A stretch of DNA of 64,000 bases from JBBWZH01 sp035544115 (GCA_963714145.1 OY970235.1:8680001-8744000), one strand, 5' to 3'. Positions 36,901 to 44,893 are shown, numbered from the stretch's first letter. Program-made: numbers and translations. The notes: a model not told the origin generated them from the letters alone.

Positions 36901-38034
36901 GAGGTACTCCCAGGCCAGCACCAGGTTGGCGGTCGGGGTGCCGGCGGCGACCCGCACCGTCACCGAGACCGTCAGCGCCCGGGCGAGGGCCTGGTCGGCC
37001 CGGATCAGCAGCGTGTCACCGGCCTTCGGGCTCGGCCCGAACGGGAGGAAGTCGGCGGTCGGGTCGACCGGCGTCGTACCGGCCAGCACCGCGTCCGGCA
37101 GCAGGTCGGTGCCCAGCACGTCCAGGTGTTGCGGGGTCAGCAGCAGGTCGGCGGGCACCCCGGCGTCCGGGTGCGGGGCGGGCAGCCGCAACCGCAGCCA
37201 GCCACCGGTGACCGGGGCGGCCAGGCCGACACCGGCCAGCGTGCCCGCGTCGATCGCCGGCACGGTGGCCTCCAGGTACACCAGTTGGTGGCTGAACCCG
37301 ATGGTCAGCGGCAGCACGCGGGGCCCGCCGCCGGTGTCGCAGGAGAGCTGGAGCGCCTCGAGGAACGCCCGTACCTGGTCGTCCGGCGCGCTGCTGCGGT
37401 AGCTGACGGCCAGGATGCAGTTGGTCTCCCGCGGACCGCTGAAGATCGCCTCGTCGCCGACGTGCAGCACGTGTGGCAGCGGGGTGTCGCCGACGAACGC
37501 CAGCCGGTGCGCCGGTGGTCCGGGCGCCGCCGCGGTGCCGGGTGCCGGGGCGGCGAGCAGCTCGGCCAGGTCGCTGCCGCGGTCCCAGACCGGGTCGACC
37601 GTGCGGGCCGCGACCAGCTTCGCCGGCAGCGCCAGCAGGTCCCGCTCGGTCTCGAACAGCACCTCCGGACGCCCGCCGCCGGCCGGCACGCCGACCTGGG
37701 TGCCGGCCGGCACCAGCGTGGGCCCGGCGCCGGCGGCCAGCCCGAAGACCAGCGGCGCCCGGGCCGGCGTCGCCGGCAGCGGATCGATCCCCATGGTGTC
37801 CAAAAAGGACAGCCGGGTCTTGTCCGGCACGCCGTTCAGCCGGGCCAGACCGAGCTCCACGAACCGGGCGAAGATCCGGTAGAGCGCGCTGCCGGCGTCG
37901 CCGTCGGCGGGCGGGGTCCAGCCCGGCAGCGAGCCGCGGGCGTCCGTGCCGAGTTGGCCGAGCAGCGCCGGCAGCGGGCGGGCGTCCAGCTGCGGCGCCG
38001 CCCCGGCGGTTCCCGGCGGCTGCGGCGCGGTCAC
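33913..38034 (-). CDS. Large baseplate J/gp6-like wedge protein (Afp11 position)
   Basis: 1373 aa. Start overlaps the gp25 stop by four bases. N-terminus DAGSALYRIFARFVELGLARLNGVPDKTRLSFLDTMGIDPLPATPARAPLVF is characteristic of putative baseplate assembly proteins; several beta-rich modules follow, then the J core (about 820-1060: VLRHRGRAVAAADVEWLAREAAGTRIARAVCLPN ... LAARGPVSLAGINV). The last 300 residues hold a low-complexity stretch of repeated GPADSEDD-type acidic units before a folded tail. It forms the main wedge of the eCIS baseplate. Confidence 0.85.
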   Translation of the reverse strand: MTAPQPPGTAGAAPQLDARPLPALLGQLGTDARGSLPGWTPPADGDAGSALYRIFARFVELGLARLNGVPDKTRLSFLDTMGIDPLPATPARAPLVFGLAAGAGPTLVPAGTQVGVPAGGGRPEVLFETERDLLALPAKLVAARTVDPVWDRGSDLAELLAAPAPGTAAAPGPPAHRLAFVGDTPLPHVLHVGDEAIFSGPRETNCILAVSYRSSAPDDQVRAFLEALQLSCDTGGGPRVLPLTIGFSHQLVYLEATVPAIDAGTLAGVGLAAPVTGGWLRLRLPAPHPDAGVPADLLLTPQHLDVLGTDLLPDAVLAGTTPVDPTADFLPFGPSPKAGDTLLIRADQALARALTVSVTVRVAAGTPTANLVLAWEYLGADGWTAVTDTDPIPAVRGREAAGPAASPASQQPTAVDPTPVDQPTPTGPGTLTASGTVQLTLPPVPVGQVGSQRGRWLRVRIAAGGYGRPVEYEPVNPADLTKGYRVRAGTGTVDPPRLRSLRLSYLARVQPRCVVQVGDCYQLAGPEFAPYPAPAELPAPYADPGPALYLGFDGLRPQQPVSLYCAVPVAELTRPPLPAPDLPAPALPAGAGPVAGGLRWEYYDGAAWRELTVFDGTAGLTLSGLVSLITPADIAELARFEPVPRTWLRVRAGGNDPLGSPRLTALQLNAAPAVASVGVTGEVLGSSVGQPGQTFRTSRRPVQPGQELLVVEPQGLPADEEQALIAEEGPAVTRPDPAGADQIWVRWHEVPNLVRSGPDSRHYTVDRDTGTVGFGDGRRGLIPPPGTANLVLSYRAGGGAGGNVPPASAVQLRTPVPGVISVSNPVAADGGADAEPLAAVRERGARVLRHRGRAVAAADVEWLAREAAGTRIARAVCLPNLDRRLAAAPGWLTVLVVPDGTAPTPRPAPELVRTVADYLAARGPVSLAGINVVGPAYLRVTVDADIVPRELAEADAVKQRISAALTDFFHPVTGGPDRAGWTLGRPVFISEVAQLLAGVPGVSHIRSLALAASLAQTRLTLAGPPAPAPLPAGSPVRTADGLVAGLLAGAIPAGTALGQLDVTGFREADQVTYALDLTVLAAPGAAGVARVRVAAGTPAVGFPRGSVVATADRTHLTRLRRGIRPAPHPDGPAPPGGDPITTADVTRASAQPSTPGSDAVPARRRPSVIGGDADPGRPLIIAGGGQLGPGPADSDDDRQIGPGPADSEDDGQPDPGPADSDDEQPDPGPADSEDDQGFELALAQALPVAAGDRITVYHPFAATVTGVRTEPGGELTLTVLTPGPADAPPAGAIMSTVDGRVRAPVAADQPAGAPGSVRLGGFTAGQAVVLGPGRPGDPALAATAERADPVTDHVHLEPYVFAYSTGHQIRITP
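34142..34152. repeat. TCCACWGTGGA palindrome (in baseplate gene)
   Basis: Exact copy, read as Ser-Thr-Val-Asp on the coding strand. Confidence 0.7.
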
Positions 38035-38489
38035 GGGCCACCCCGGTCGAGGTAGAACGGGTAGACCAGGTTGAGCCGGGTGTCGGTGCTGCGGACCCGG
38101 TAGTCCAGCCGGACCAGCAACTGCTGCGGCCCGTCCGGCCCGGGTCCGACGTCGATCGCGAGGATGTCGATCCGCGGCTCGTACCGGGTCAGTGCGTCCC
38201 GGACCTCGTGCTCGACCAGCGCCAGGGTGGCCGCCGCGACCGGCGCGAAGACCAGGTCCCGCAGCCCGGCGCCGAAGTCCGGCCGCATCACCCGCTCGCC
38301 CTGGGCGGTGTCCAGGATCAGCTGGATCGACTGCCGGACGTGCGTGTCCAGGTCGTTGAGCAGCAGCCGGCCGGTCGGATCGAGCTGCAGCGGGAAGGCC
38401 AGCCCGGCGCCGAGGAACGGGGCCGGCGCGAGGCCGGTGTCCGGCCCGGGGTCCGGGCCGGACGAGGCAAGTGTCGGTTCGGCCGGCAT
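38031..38489 (-). CDS. gp25/Afp9-like baseplate wedge protein
   Basis: 152 aa from ATG 38489, one base after the PAAR stop. The core GLAFPLQLDPTGRLLLNDLDTHVRQSIQLILDTAQGERVMRPDFGAGL is the gp25-like lysozyme-related fold that nucleates sheath on the baseplate; the EPRI segment (RYEPRIDILAI) near residue 112 is the family hallmark. An N-terminal extension of 30 residues rich in Pro/Gly is disordered. Confidence 0.85.
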   Translation of the reverse strand: MPAEPTLASSGPDPGPDTGLAPAPFLGAGLAFPLQLDPTGRLLLNDLDTHVRQSIQLILDTAQGERVMRPDFGAGLRDLVFAPVAAATLALVEHEVRDALTRYEPRIDILAIDVGPGPDGPQQLLVRLDYRVRSTDTRLNLVYPFYLDRGGP

Positions 38490-38490
38490 G

Positions 38491-38874
38491 TCAGCCGATC
38501 CGGACCGCGCCGGCGGCCACGACCTGCCCGGCCGGCAGGTCGGCCGGGTCGTTGCAGGTGGTCGCCGGGTCACCGGCCCGGGCGGCCGGCTTGCCGCCGA
38601 TCCGCACGGTCGGGCTGCCGACCTGGACGGTGCCGCGGTTGGCCGGCGGTCGCTGGAAGGTGCCGCCGGCCGGCAGGTGCGGCGGCAGGTTGGTCGCGGT
38701 GCTGCCCACGGTGGCCGCCGGCCGGCCCTCGATCCGGACGGTGGGGCTGAGGTTCCCGTCCAGCGTGCCGGCGAACGGGTGCGGCAGCGGGGTCGCGACC
38801 CCGCTCGGCGTCACCACGACGTGCAGGTCGACCGCGACGACCCGGTCGCCCTGCTTCGCTGCCGGTAGTCCCAT
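38491..38874 (-). CDS. PAAR-like spike tip protein
   Basis: 127 aa. Repeated short strands GLPAAKQGD, GNLSPTVRIEGRPAATVG and GTVQVGSPTVRIGGKPAARAGDPATTC are those of PAAR-like proteins, which cap the VgrG spike and may carry an effector. It follows the VgrG gene directly (45 bp). Short compared with effector-bearing PAAR proteins, so no extra toxin domain. Confidence 0.8.
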   Translation of the reverse strand: MGLPAAKQGDRVVAVDLHVVVTPSGVATPLPHPFAGTLDGNLSPTVRIEGRPAATVGSTATNLPPHLPAGGTFQRPPANRGTVQVGSPTVRIGGKPAARAGDPATTCNDPADLPAGQVVAAGAVRIG

Positions 38875-38919
38875 CCGCTGCTCCCTTCCGCTCGGTCGAT
38901 GCCTCAGTTGATGTCCGGC

Positions 38920-40614
38920 TCAGTTGATGTCCACGGTGGCGCCGCGCAGCGTGGCCGGTCCGCTGCCGGCCAGGTCGAGGGTGCCGTCCGACTTGACCGA
39001 GAGGCCGCTGGTGGCGGTCATCGCGATCTGGTTGCCCTGCAGCCGGAGCACGCCGTTCGGCGCCTGCACCGTGACGTCCGCGCCGCCGCGCACGGTGATC
39101 GCGCCGGACACCGAGTCCAGCACGACGCTGCTCCGGCCGTCCTTCTCGATCAGCTCGATCCGTTCCTTGCCGGCCGTGTCGTCCAGCCGGACCAGGTGCC
39201 CGGTGCGGGACTTCAGCACCCGGACGCTCGGCTCGGTCGCCGGCGGCGCGTCCGTGCCGTTCCAGACCGCGCCCAGCACGTACGGCCGGTCCGGGTGGCC
39301 GTGCTCGAAGGCGAGCAGCACCTCGTCACCGGCCTCGGGCATCAGGAAGCTGCCGCTGTCCGGGCCGGCGGCCGGGGCGACCAGCCGGGCCCAGAACTCG
39401 CCGTCCGGGGCCGCCGCGCGGCGCACCTTCACCCGGCCGCGGTGCAGCGGGTCGCGGTTGTCGGTGACCACGCCGGCGGTCACCCCGACCGCCGGGCCGG
39501 CCTGCCCCAGCCCGCCGCCCAGGCCGCCGCCCGAGTCGAACAGGCCGCCGCTGCCGGGGGCGCCGTTGAGCTGGAACTCGGTGCGGTAACCGTCCGCGCC
39601 GACGGTGTGGGTCGCCTCGGTCAGCACGTACCGGCCGGCGTCGAACCGGCCGGCGCCGCGCAGCGAGACCACCGCGCCGACGTCGAGATCCGGCCGGCCC
39701 ACCGTCGTGCCGGTGCCGACCACCAGCGCCTGGCCCTGGTCGGCCATGATCGCCTCGGCCAGCGACCGTGCTTCGTCCACAGTGGACACATTGGCGTGCG
39801 CGACGAGCAGGGTCCGGCCGGCGCCGCCGGTCGGGTCGGTGGACGCCTCCGGGGCGAGTGCCGCCCGCCCGGCGGTGGCGGTGAACGCCTGCTTCTGCAC
39901 CGGATCCCAGCCCTGCACCAGCACGCTGGCGACCTGGCCGGCGGTGCTCAGCCGCAGCCGCAGCGAGAGCAGGTCGTCGCCGCGGCGCAGCTCGACCGCC
40001 GGCGCCGGGGTGCGGGTGGACCGGAACTGCAGCGCCTGCCGCTGGTCCACCCAGATCGAGTAGCCGCCGGCCGCGGCCAGTTCGCGCAGGAACGCCAGGT
40101 CGCTGACGTGATCCTGGACCGGCGGCAGCCGCCGCGGCCGGCCCGGGTCCGCCGCCACCGCCAGACCCGCCTCGGCGGCCAGCCGGGAGACGACATCCGA
40201 GTCGCTCGCCCCGACGTCGCCCGGCCCCGGGAAGACCCGGTAGGCGCTGCCCCGGGTGAGCGCGTGCAGCGGGTCGAACCCGTCCACCCGCACCACCGGG
40301 TTGCCGTCCGCCGGGAACTCGGCCACCACCGCGGCGACCGTTCCGCTGATGCCGATCGTGGCGCCGCCGGCGAAGCCGACCTGCACGGTCAGCGCCGCGC
40401 CCTCCCGGAACGGGCCGTCCGGCGCGGAGACCAGGGTGAGATCAGGGTCGAACAGGTCGATGCTGAAGTTGTCCGGCGGGTCCATCCGGCGGGTCAGGCT
40501 GACCTGGGTGACCCGGCTGGTGGCCAGCGTGGGCAGCGGGCGGCCGCCGGAGCTGATCGTGACGGTGGGCACCAGCACCGCACTGCCGTTGCCGTTGCTG
40601 CCGGGAGATGTCAT
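38920..40614 (-). CDS. VgrG/Afp8-like central spike protein
   Basis: 564 aa. N-terminal gp27-like hub region (about 1-330, including QVSLTRRMDPPDNFSIDLFDPD and QHVSDLAFLRELAAAGGYSIWVD-like segment), an OB-fold (about 360-450: GVVTDNRDPLHRGRVKVRRA ... GSFLMPEAGDEVLLAFEHGHPDRPYVLGAVWNG), then a beta-helix needle with regular strands (IELIEKDGRSSVVLDSVSGAITVRGG). Forms the trimeric spike at the tip of the inner tube. Confidence 0.86.
   Translation of the reverse strand: MTSPGSNGNGSAVLVPTVTISSGGRPLPTLATSRVTQVSLTRRMDPPDNFSIDLFDPDLTLVSAPDGPFREGAALTVQVGFAGGATIGISGTVAAVVAEFPADGNPVVRVDGFDPLHALTRGSAYRVFPGPGDVGASDSDVVSRLAAEAGLAVAADPGRPRRLPPVQDHVSDLAFLRELAAAGGYSIWVDQRQALQFRSTRTPAPAVELRRGDDLLSLRLRLSTAGQVASVLVQGWDPVQKQAFTATAGRAALAPEASTDPTGGAGRTLLVAHANVSTVDEARSLAEAIMADQGQALVVGTGTTVGRPDLDVGAVVSLRGAGRFDAGRYVLTEATHTVGADGYRTEFQLNGAPGSGGLFDSGGGLGGGLGQAGPAVGVTAGVVTDNRDPLHRGRVKVRRAAAPDGEFWARLVAPAAGPDSGSFLMPEAGDEVLLAFEHGHPDRPYVLGAVWNGTDAPPATEPSVRVLKSRTGHLVRLDDTAGKERIELIEKDGRSSVVLDSVSGAITVRGGADVTVQAPNGVLRLQGNQIAMTATSGLSVKSDGTLDLAGSGPATLRGATVDIN
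39776..39786. repeat. TCCACWGTGGA palindrome (in spike gene)
   Basis: Exact copy, read as Ser-Thr-Val-Asp on the coding strand (NVSTVDEARS). Confidence 0.7.
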
Positions 40615-40624
40615 CGCCGCCCGC

Positions 40625-41251
40625 CTACCGCAGCGCCGGGATCGTCAGCCGCTGGCCCGGGCGCAGCGCGAGCGGGTCGTCGATGCCGCTGGATCGGGCG
40701 ATCACCCGCCACTGCCGGGGATCGCCGTACTCCTCGGCCGCGATCCGCTGCAGCGTGTCGCCGGCCCGGACCACCCGGCCCTTCGCCCGGTCCGGCGACT
40801 GCAGGGGTGTCGCCGCGACCAGCGTCCGCAGCCCTTCGGCCGACCGCAGGCTCACCGACAGCTTCGCCCGCAGCGGCCGGCCGGTCGGGTCGAAGTAGAC
40901 GAACTGCTGGGTGACGCTCTCCAGCACGCACGGGAACACCAGCGAACCCCACAGGAACAGCAGTTCCGGCGGGGCGTGCGTCTCGGCGTGCACGTCCGCC
41001 AGGCCGACCACCCGATCGGTGTGCTCGCGCACGTCCCGGCCGGTGCTGGTGGTGTCGAAGAACAGCTCCGTGCTGAGCGTGCGGGCATTGCCGCGGACGA
41101 ACTGCAGCAGCGCCGACCCCAGCCCCGGGACGGCCACCTCCGCGTACTCGTTGCTGCGCACCAGCTGGTACTCGGGCGGGTTGAACAGCACCGGGATCTG
41201 CACCTGCTCGCGCGGCAGCTTCGCCACGATCAGCGCCTTGGACAGCGGCAT
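40625..41251 (-). CDS. LysM-containing hub protein (Afp7/gp53-like)
   Basis: 208 aa from ATG 41251. N-terminal 145 residues form the contractile-tail hub fold (VLFNPPEYQLVRSNEYAEVAVPGLGSALLQFVRG), and the C-terminus is a LysM domain (about 155-208: RVVRAGDTLQRIAAEEYGDPRQWRVIARSSGIDDPLALRPGQRLTIP). The protein joins tube to spike. It is encoded four bases after the 489-aa gene. Confidence 0.85.
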   Translation of the reverse strand: MPLSKALIVAKLPREQVQIPVLFNPPEYQLVRSNEYAEVAVPGLGSALLQFVRGNARTLSTELFFDTTSTGRDVREHTDRVVGLADVHAETHAPPELLFLWGSLVFPCVLESVTQQFVYFDPTGRPLRAKLSVSLRSAEGLRTLVAATPLQSPDRAKGRVVRAGDTLQRIAAEEYGDPRQWRVIARSSGIDDPLALRPGQRLTIPALR

Positions 41252-41255
41252 GGCC

Positions 41256-42725
41256 TCAGCCACCCCGCCGGTCGCGCTCGATCTCCTGCTGCCGCAGCAA
41301 TGCCTGGTACACCTGGCCCGCCACCGCCCGAACATCCACAGTGGACGGTGCAGTCGCCCGCCCGGCCGGCGCCGACTCCGTCGCGTCCCGCCGGTCCGAC
41401 CATCCGCCCGGCCCGGCCCAGCCGTCAGGTCGGGGTGAATTCTCCGGGCCGGGCCAGCCCGGCGGCTGGGACGACCGGTCCGGCTCGGCCCAGCCGCCCG
41501 GTTCGGTCCAGTGGTCCGCCAGGGCCGCCACGGCCGGCTCGGGCCACGGTGCCGGTCCAGTCCGGATCACCGACCCGGATCGCCCGCCGGACGTCGTCAC
41601 CTCGCCGGAACCTGCCGCGCCCGCGGCTCGGCCGAGCGGTTCGGCCCGGCCGTCCGGCCCGCCCCGGCCGGCCAGTTCGGACCAGTCGACCTCGCCGGCC
41701 CGGCCGAGCCGCCCGGTCCAGCCGTCATTGCGGGCCGAGCCGTCCGGTCCGGTCCGGTCGATCTGTGCGGGCCGGCCCGTGGAGTGCTCGGGGGTAGCTG
41801 GCCGCGTCGCGGCGGCGGGCAGTCGTTGCCCGGCGGAGTCGGCGGACGTGGGTCGGCCGGCCGGGGCGGGTGATCCGCCCGGCCCGGGGCCTGCGGTCCG
41901 GTCGGCCCGGCCGCTGGCTCCGGACCGGACACCTGGTTCGGGTCGGGCCGCCGGCGCGGGTCCGGCGGAGGGCAGCCCGTGCGGGCCGGTCGAGCCGGCT
42001 GGCGGTTCGGCCGCGGACCATCCAATCGGCGGCCCGGTGGGGCTGCCGGGTCGTGACCGGTCCGCCGCTGCAGTCGATCCGGGCCGGCCGGCCGGCAGCC
42101 CACCCGGGTCGGGCCGGCCGCCGGCGGCGTCGGGCCGGCCCGGTGCGGCGGCCGGCCGGACCGTGAGATCCGGCACCGGGCGCGGGCCGCTGGCCGTGTC
42201 GAAGAGCAGGCCGACCAGATCACCCGGGGGCAACCCGCCAGCGCCCGCCGGGTCGGCGCCGGTCCATCCACTATGGACTGTTGGAGTCGGCTCCGGGCCA
42301 GCGCCGGCGTCTTGTCTCAACTGGACGGTCGGACCCGCTCCGGCGGTGGCTGTCGCCTGTCCCATGTGGACAGCCGGACCCTGGGCCCGGCCGGTGCTGC
42401 CGGGATCTTGCCGCGGTACCCGGCCACGCAGTGGTCGGACCGCCGGGCGTCCGGCAGCCCACGGTGCGGGAGCCGTGGCGCCGCCTGCGGTCGACCCGGG
42501 TTCGGCCGCGGGGCGCCCCGGGCGGGTCGGCACGGTCGGCCGCACCACCCGCCCGCGCAGCGTGCTCGGCCAGGTCACCGCGCCGGCGGAGCGGTCGAGC
42601 AGCTGGCCGGTCCGGGCCGTCAGCGCGGCGGCGGCCTGCTCCGCCAACCGGAGCCCGGCCGGCCGCCAGTTCGACCGGGCCAGCGCCGCCAGTGGCGCCG
42701 GCACGCCGGGCGATTCCTCCGTCAT
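41256..42725 (-). CDS. Pro/Gly-rich eCIS protein of unknown function, in tape-measure position
   Basis: 489 aa; ATG overlaps the stop of the frameshifted reading frame upstream. The first 65 residues (RSNWRPAGLRLAEQAAAALTARTGQLLDRSAG) and the last 30 (DVRAVAGQVYQALLRQQEIERDRRGG) are helical; the 390 residues between are almost purely low-complexity Pro/Gly/Arg/Ala. In phages the gene right after the frameshifted tail chaperone is the tape measure. No other tape-measure candidate is present in this operon. Its composition is unlike known Afp14-type proteins, so this role is only suggested by position. Confidence 0.5.
   Translation of the reverse strand: MTEESPGVPAPLAALARSNWRPAGLRLAEQAAAALTARTGQLLDRSAGAVTWPSTLRGRVVRPTVPTRPGRPAAEPGSTAGGATAPAPWAAGRPAVRPLRGRVPRQDPGSTGRAQGPAVHMGQATATAGAGPTVQLRQDAGAGPEPTPTVHSGWTGADPAGAGGLPPGDLVGLLFDTASGPRPVPDLTVRPAAAPGRPDAAGGRPDPGGLPAGRPGSTAAADRSRPGSPTGPPIGWSAAEPPAGSTGPHGLPSAGPAPAARPEPGVRSGASGRADRTAGPGPGGSPAPAGRPTSADSAGQRLPAAATRPATPEHSTGRPAQIDRTGPDGSARNDGWTGRLGRAGEVDWSELAGRGGPDGRAEPLGRAAGAAGSGEVTTSGGRSGSVIRTGPAPWPEPAVAALADHWTEPGGWAEPDRSSQPPGWPGPENSPRPDGWAGPGGWSDRRDATESAPAGRATAPSTVDVRAVAGQVYQALLRQQEIERDRRGG
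41335..41345. repeat. TCCACWGTGGA palindrome (in 489-aa gene)
   Basis: Exact copy, read as Ser-Thr-Val-Asp on the coding strand (APSTVDVRAV). Confidence 0.7.
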
Positions 42726-42892
42726 GGTGTCGCCCCGGTGCCGGCCGCGGCCCGCAGCCGGTCCACTTCGGACACCCAGCGGCGGCGCTCGGCGTGCTCC
42801 AGCGCGAGTATCTCCGCGCGGGACCAGTGGAAGTGGGCGGCGAGGATGGCTACCTCCCCGTGGAGGAGGTCGAGAGGGTAGCCACGGATTCC
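42722..42892 (-). CDS. DUF6760-like domain read in the -1 frame (no start codon of its own)
   Basis: 56 codons with the conserved pattern GYPLDLLHGEVAILAAHFHWSRAEILALEHAERRRWVSEVDRL, typical of the small eCIS protein that follows the tail-assembly chaperone. The open frame extends far upstream inside the preceding gene but has no ATG, GTG or TTG ahead of the conserved part. It lies in the -1 frame of that gene, so it is most simply made as a fusion by ribosomal slippage, as phage lambda makes gpGT. Its stop overlaps the ATG of the next gene. Confidence 0.65.
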   Translation of the reverse strand, partial: GIRGYPLDLLHGEVAILAAHFHWSRAEILALEHAERRRWVSEVDRLRAAAGTGATP

Positions 42893-43251
42893 CCCGGCTG
42901 ATCGATATCCAGCTCGAAGCCCTGCTCGCAGTGCGGGCAGATCACGCTGAGCAGCCGGTTGCCGTCGTTCAGCCGGTTGTAGAGGTGCTGCAGGTAGGCC
43001 AGGTCGGCCGCGTACAGGCCCTCGATCACCTTCGGGTTGATGAGCTCGACCGTGCCGAGCCGGGTGACCACCCGGGACAGCAGGATCACCACCAGGTACG
43101 CCGGGTTGGCCTGCACCCGCGGGTCGCGCAGCGGCAGGATCTCGTCGGCGGCGGTGGCCAGCCGCATCCGCCCGTGCCGGTGCCGCTCGCCGGCGCTGTC
43201 GACGTAGCCGGTCGGCAGCGTGAAGTCGGTCTCGGTCGGCAGTTCGGTCAC
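42850..43251 (-). CDS. Tail-assembly-chaperone-like eCIS protein (gpG-like)
   Basis: 133 aa from GTG 43251, overlapping the tube stop (GTGA). MTELPTETDFTLPTGYVD, then MRLATAADEILPLRDPRVQANPAYLVVILLSRVVTRLG, an all-helical core and a CPHC half-zinc site (ICPHCEQGFELD, about residue 103). The protein ends 14-16 codons after a run of five G; reading on in the -1 frame at that run adds the DUF6760-like domain. It sits directly after the tube gene, the normal place for tail chaperones. Confidence 0.7.
   Translation of the reverse strand: MTELPTETDFTLPTGYVDSAGERHRHGRMRLATAADEILPLRDPRVQANPAYLVVILLSRVVTRLGTVELINPKVIEGLYAADLAYLQHLYNRLNDGNRLLSVICPHCEQGFELDIDQPGESVATLSTSSTGR
42889..42896 (-). promoter_or_regulatory. 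Candidate -1 ribosomal slippage site
   Basis: Zero-frame codons are CAG CCG GGG GAA. The run of five G lets a tRNA on GGG re-pair perfectly one base back, giving GGA ATC CGT GGC TAC, the start of the DUF6760-like frame. The conserved residues of that frame begin four codons downstream. Confidence 0.5.
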
Positions 43252-43673
43252 GCCGGTTCGATCCGTTCGCAGGTCACGGTCAGCGTGTAGATCGCGGCGT
43301 CGTTGCCCTTGGCGGACAGCGCCGGGCCGTCCCAGCCGCTCGGCCAGGCCTGGAAGAAGTTCCACCGCAGCTGTTCCTGGCCGTCGTCGGCGAGCAGCAC
43401 GATCGACCCGTTCTTGCGCTGGATCGCCCCGTGCACGGCGGCCAGGTGCCAGTCCAGCAGCTCGCGCGAGTCGGTCACGCCCCACTTGAACGTGATGTCC
43501 GGGTAGGTGACCTTGCCGGGCAGCTTGCGGACGGTGGCCGCGTCGCCGCCCTCGCGGTACTCGACAACCTCCACTTTGGACCCGAACCCGGAGACGTCGG
43601 AGAACCCGGCCTGGACGATGCCGTCGATCTCCACCAGGTAGCGGAAGTCGGCGTACGGATCAACGCGAGGCAT
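43248..43673 (-). CDS. Inner tube protein (Afp1/5, gp19-like)
   Basis: 141 aa, GGGGGAG seven bases before ATG. The start MPRVDPYADFRYLVEIDGIVQAGFSDVSGFGSKVEVVEYREGGD and the segment TFKWGVTDSRELLDWH are diagnostic for T4 gp19-like tube proteins, which stack as hexamers inside the sheath. Only one tube gene is present, whereas Afp-type loci have two. Confidence 0.9.
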   Translation of the reverse strand: MPRVDPYADFRYLVEIDGIVQAGFSDVSGFGSKVEVVEYREGGDAATVRKLPGKVTYPDITFKWGVTDSRELLDWHLAAVHGAIQRKNGSIVLLADDGQEQLRWNFFQAWPSGWDGPALSAKGNDAAIYTLTVTCERIEPA

Positions 43674-43702
43674 CTGCCTCCCCCTTCATGGCACGCACTG
43701 GA

Positions 43703-44893
43703 TCAGCCACCGGTTGTCTGCTGGACGCGGAAGATCACGAACTCGGCCGGCTTGACGATCGCGACGCCCACCTCGGTCACCACATGCCCCAGCTCGCGGA
43801 CGTCGGCCGGGTTGGTCGTGTCGTCGCAGCGGACGTAGAACGCCTTCGCCGGGGTGGTGCCGAACAGCGCGCCGTCCCGCCACTGGCCGAGCAGGAAGTC
43901 GCTGACGTTGCGGATGATCCGCTGCCAGAGCGCCGGCGTGTTCGGCTCGAACACCACCCACTGGGTGCCCTGCAGCACCGACTCGCGCAGGAAGTTCAGG
44001 TACCGCCGGGTGCTGACGTAGCGGACCTCGGCGTGGGCCTCGTCCGCGCTGGTCCGCGCGCCCCACACCCGGACCGGGCCGTTCATCACCCGCAGCACGT
44101 TGACGCCTTCCGGGTTCAGCCCGTCCTGCTGGGCGCTGCTGACCCGGACGCTGACGTCCAGCGCGCCACGGATCTGCTCGTTCGCCGGGGCCTTGAACAC
44201 GCCGCGGCTCGCGTCCGACCGGGCGTAGATGCCGGCGATGTGGCCGGACGGCGGCACCGCGACCGGGGCCTGGCTGACCGGGTCGAACACCTGGATCCAC
44301 GGGTAGTAGACGGCCGCGTAGCTGCCGTCCTCGGTGCGGCCGGCCGGCGCGATGACCAGTGGCGCCGCCAGCTTGTCGCCAGATGCGCCGTCCAGCACCG
44401 CGACCCGGTCCTTCAGCTTGGCGCAGCTCGCGATCAGCGCGCCGTGCTGCACCTTGGTGACCGCGCCCGGGATCGCCATGACCGAGATCTCGTCGATGGT
44501 CTCCTGCTCGGCCAGCGCGGCGGCCGGGTTGGTCAGCGCGGTCGCGGCCGCCACCCGCTGCACCCAGCAGCGGGTGCCGCCGTTGTCGAAGAACCCGTAG
44601 ACCGCCTGGGCCAGCACGGAGTTGCCGGCCCGGATGTCACCGAAGTTCTGCCGGAACATCTCCCAGTTGGTGATCAGCTGGGAGACGCCGGCCGGTGCCA
44701 CCTGGTAATAGTCGGCCGGCTCGTCGGTGGTGCCGTCCGACTTCTTGCCGGTGCGGCCGGGCCGCAGCGGCATCGCGATGTCGTTCGGCACGACGCCGAT
44801 GAATCCGGCGGTGCTGGTTCCGACCCCGGCGATGGGACGGGCGGTCGGCTGCACCTCCTCGAGGTACACGCCGGGCGTGAAGTAGTTCGGCAT
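43703..44893 (-). CDS. Contractile tail sheath protein
   Basis: 396 aa, AGGAG seven bases before ATG. N-terminus MPNYFTPGVYLEEVQPTARPIAGVGTSTAGFIGV and C-terminal part ESVLQGTQWVVFEPNTPALWQRI ... FYVRCDDTTNP mark a contractile sheath subunit. Contraction of this sheath drives the tube through the target membrane. A single sheath gene is present, in contrast to the three of Afp, and it is short enough to lack large surface insertions. Confidence 0.92.
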   Translation of the reverse strand: MPNYFTPGVYLEEVQPTARPIAGVGTSTAGFIGVVPNDIAMPLRPGRTGKKSDGTTDEPADYYQVAPAGVSQLITNWEMFRQNFGDIRAGNSVLAQAVYGFFDNGGTRCWVQRVAAATALTNPAAALAEQETIDEISVMAIPGAVTKVQHGALIASCAKLKDRVAVLDGASGDKLAAPLVIAPAGRTEDGSYAAVYYPWIQVFDPVSQAPVAVPPSGHIAGIYARSDASRGVFKAPANEQIRGALDVSVRVSSAQQDGLNPEGVNVLRVMNGPVRVWGARTSADEAHAEVRYVSTRRYLNFLRESVLQGTQWVVFEPNTPALWQRIIRNVSDFLLGQWRDGALFGTTPAKAFYVRCDDTTNPADVRELGHVVTEVGVAIVKPAEFVIFRVQQTTGG

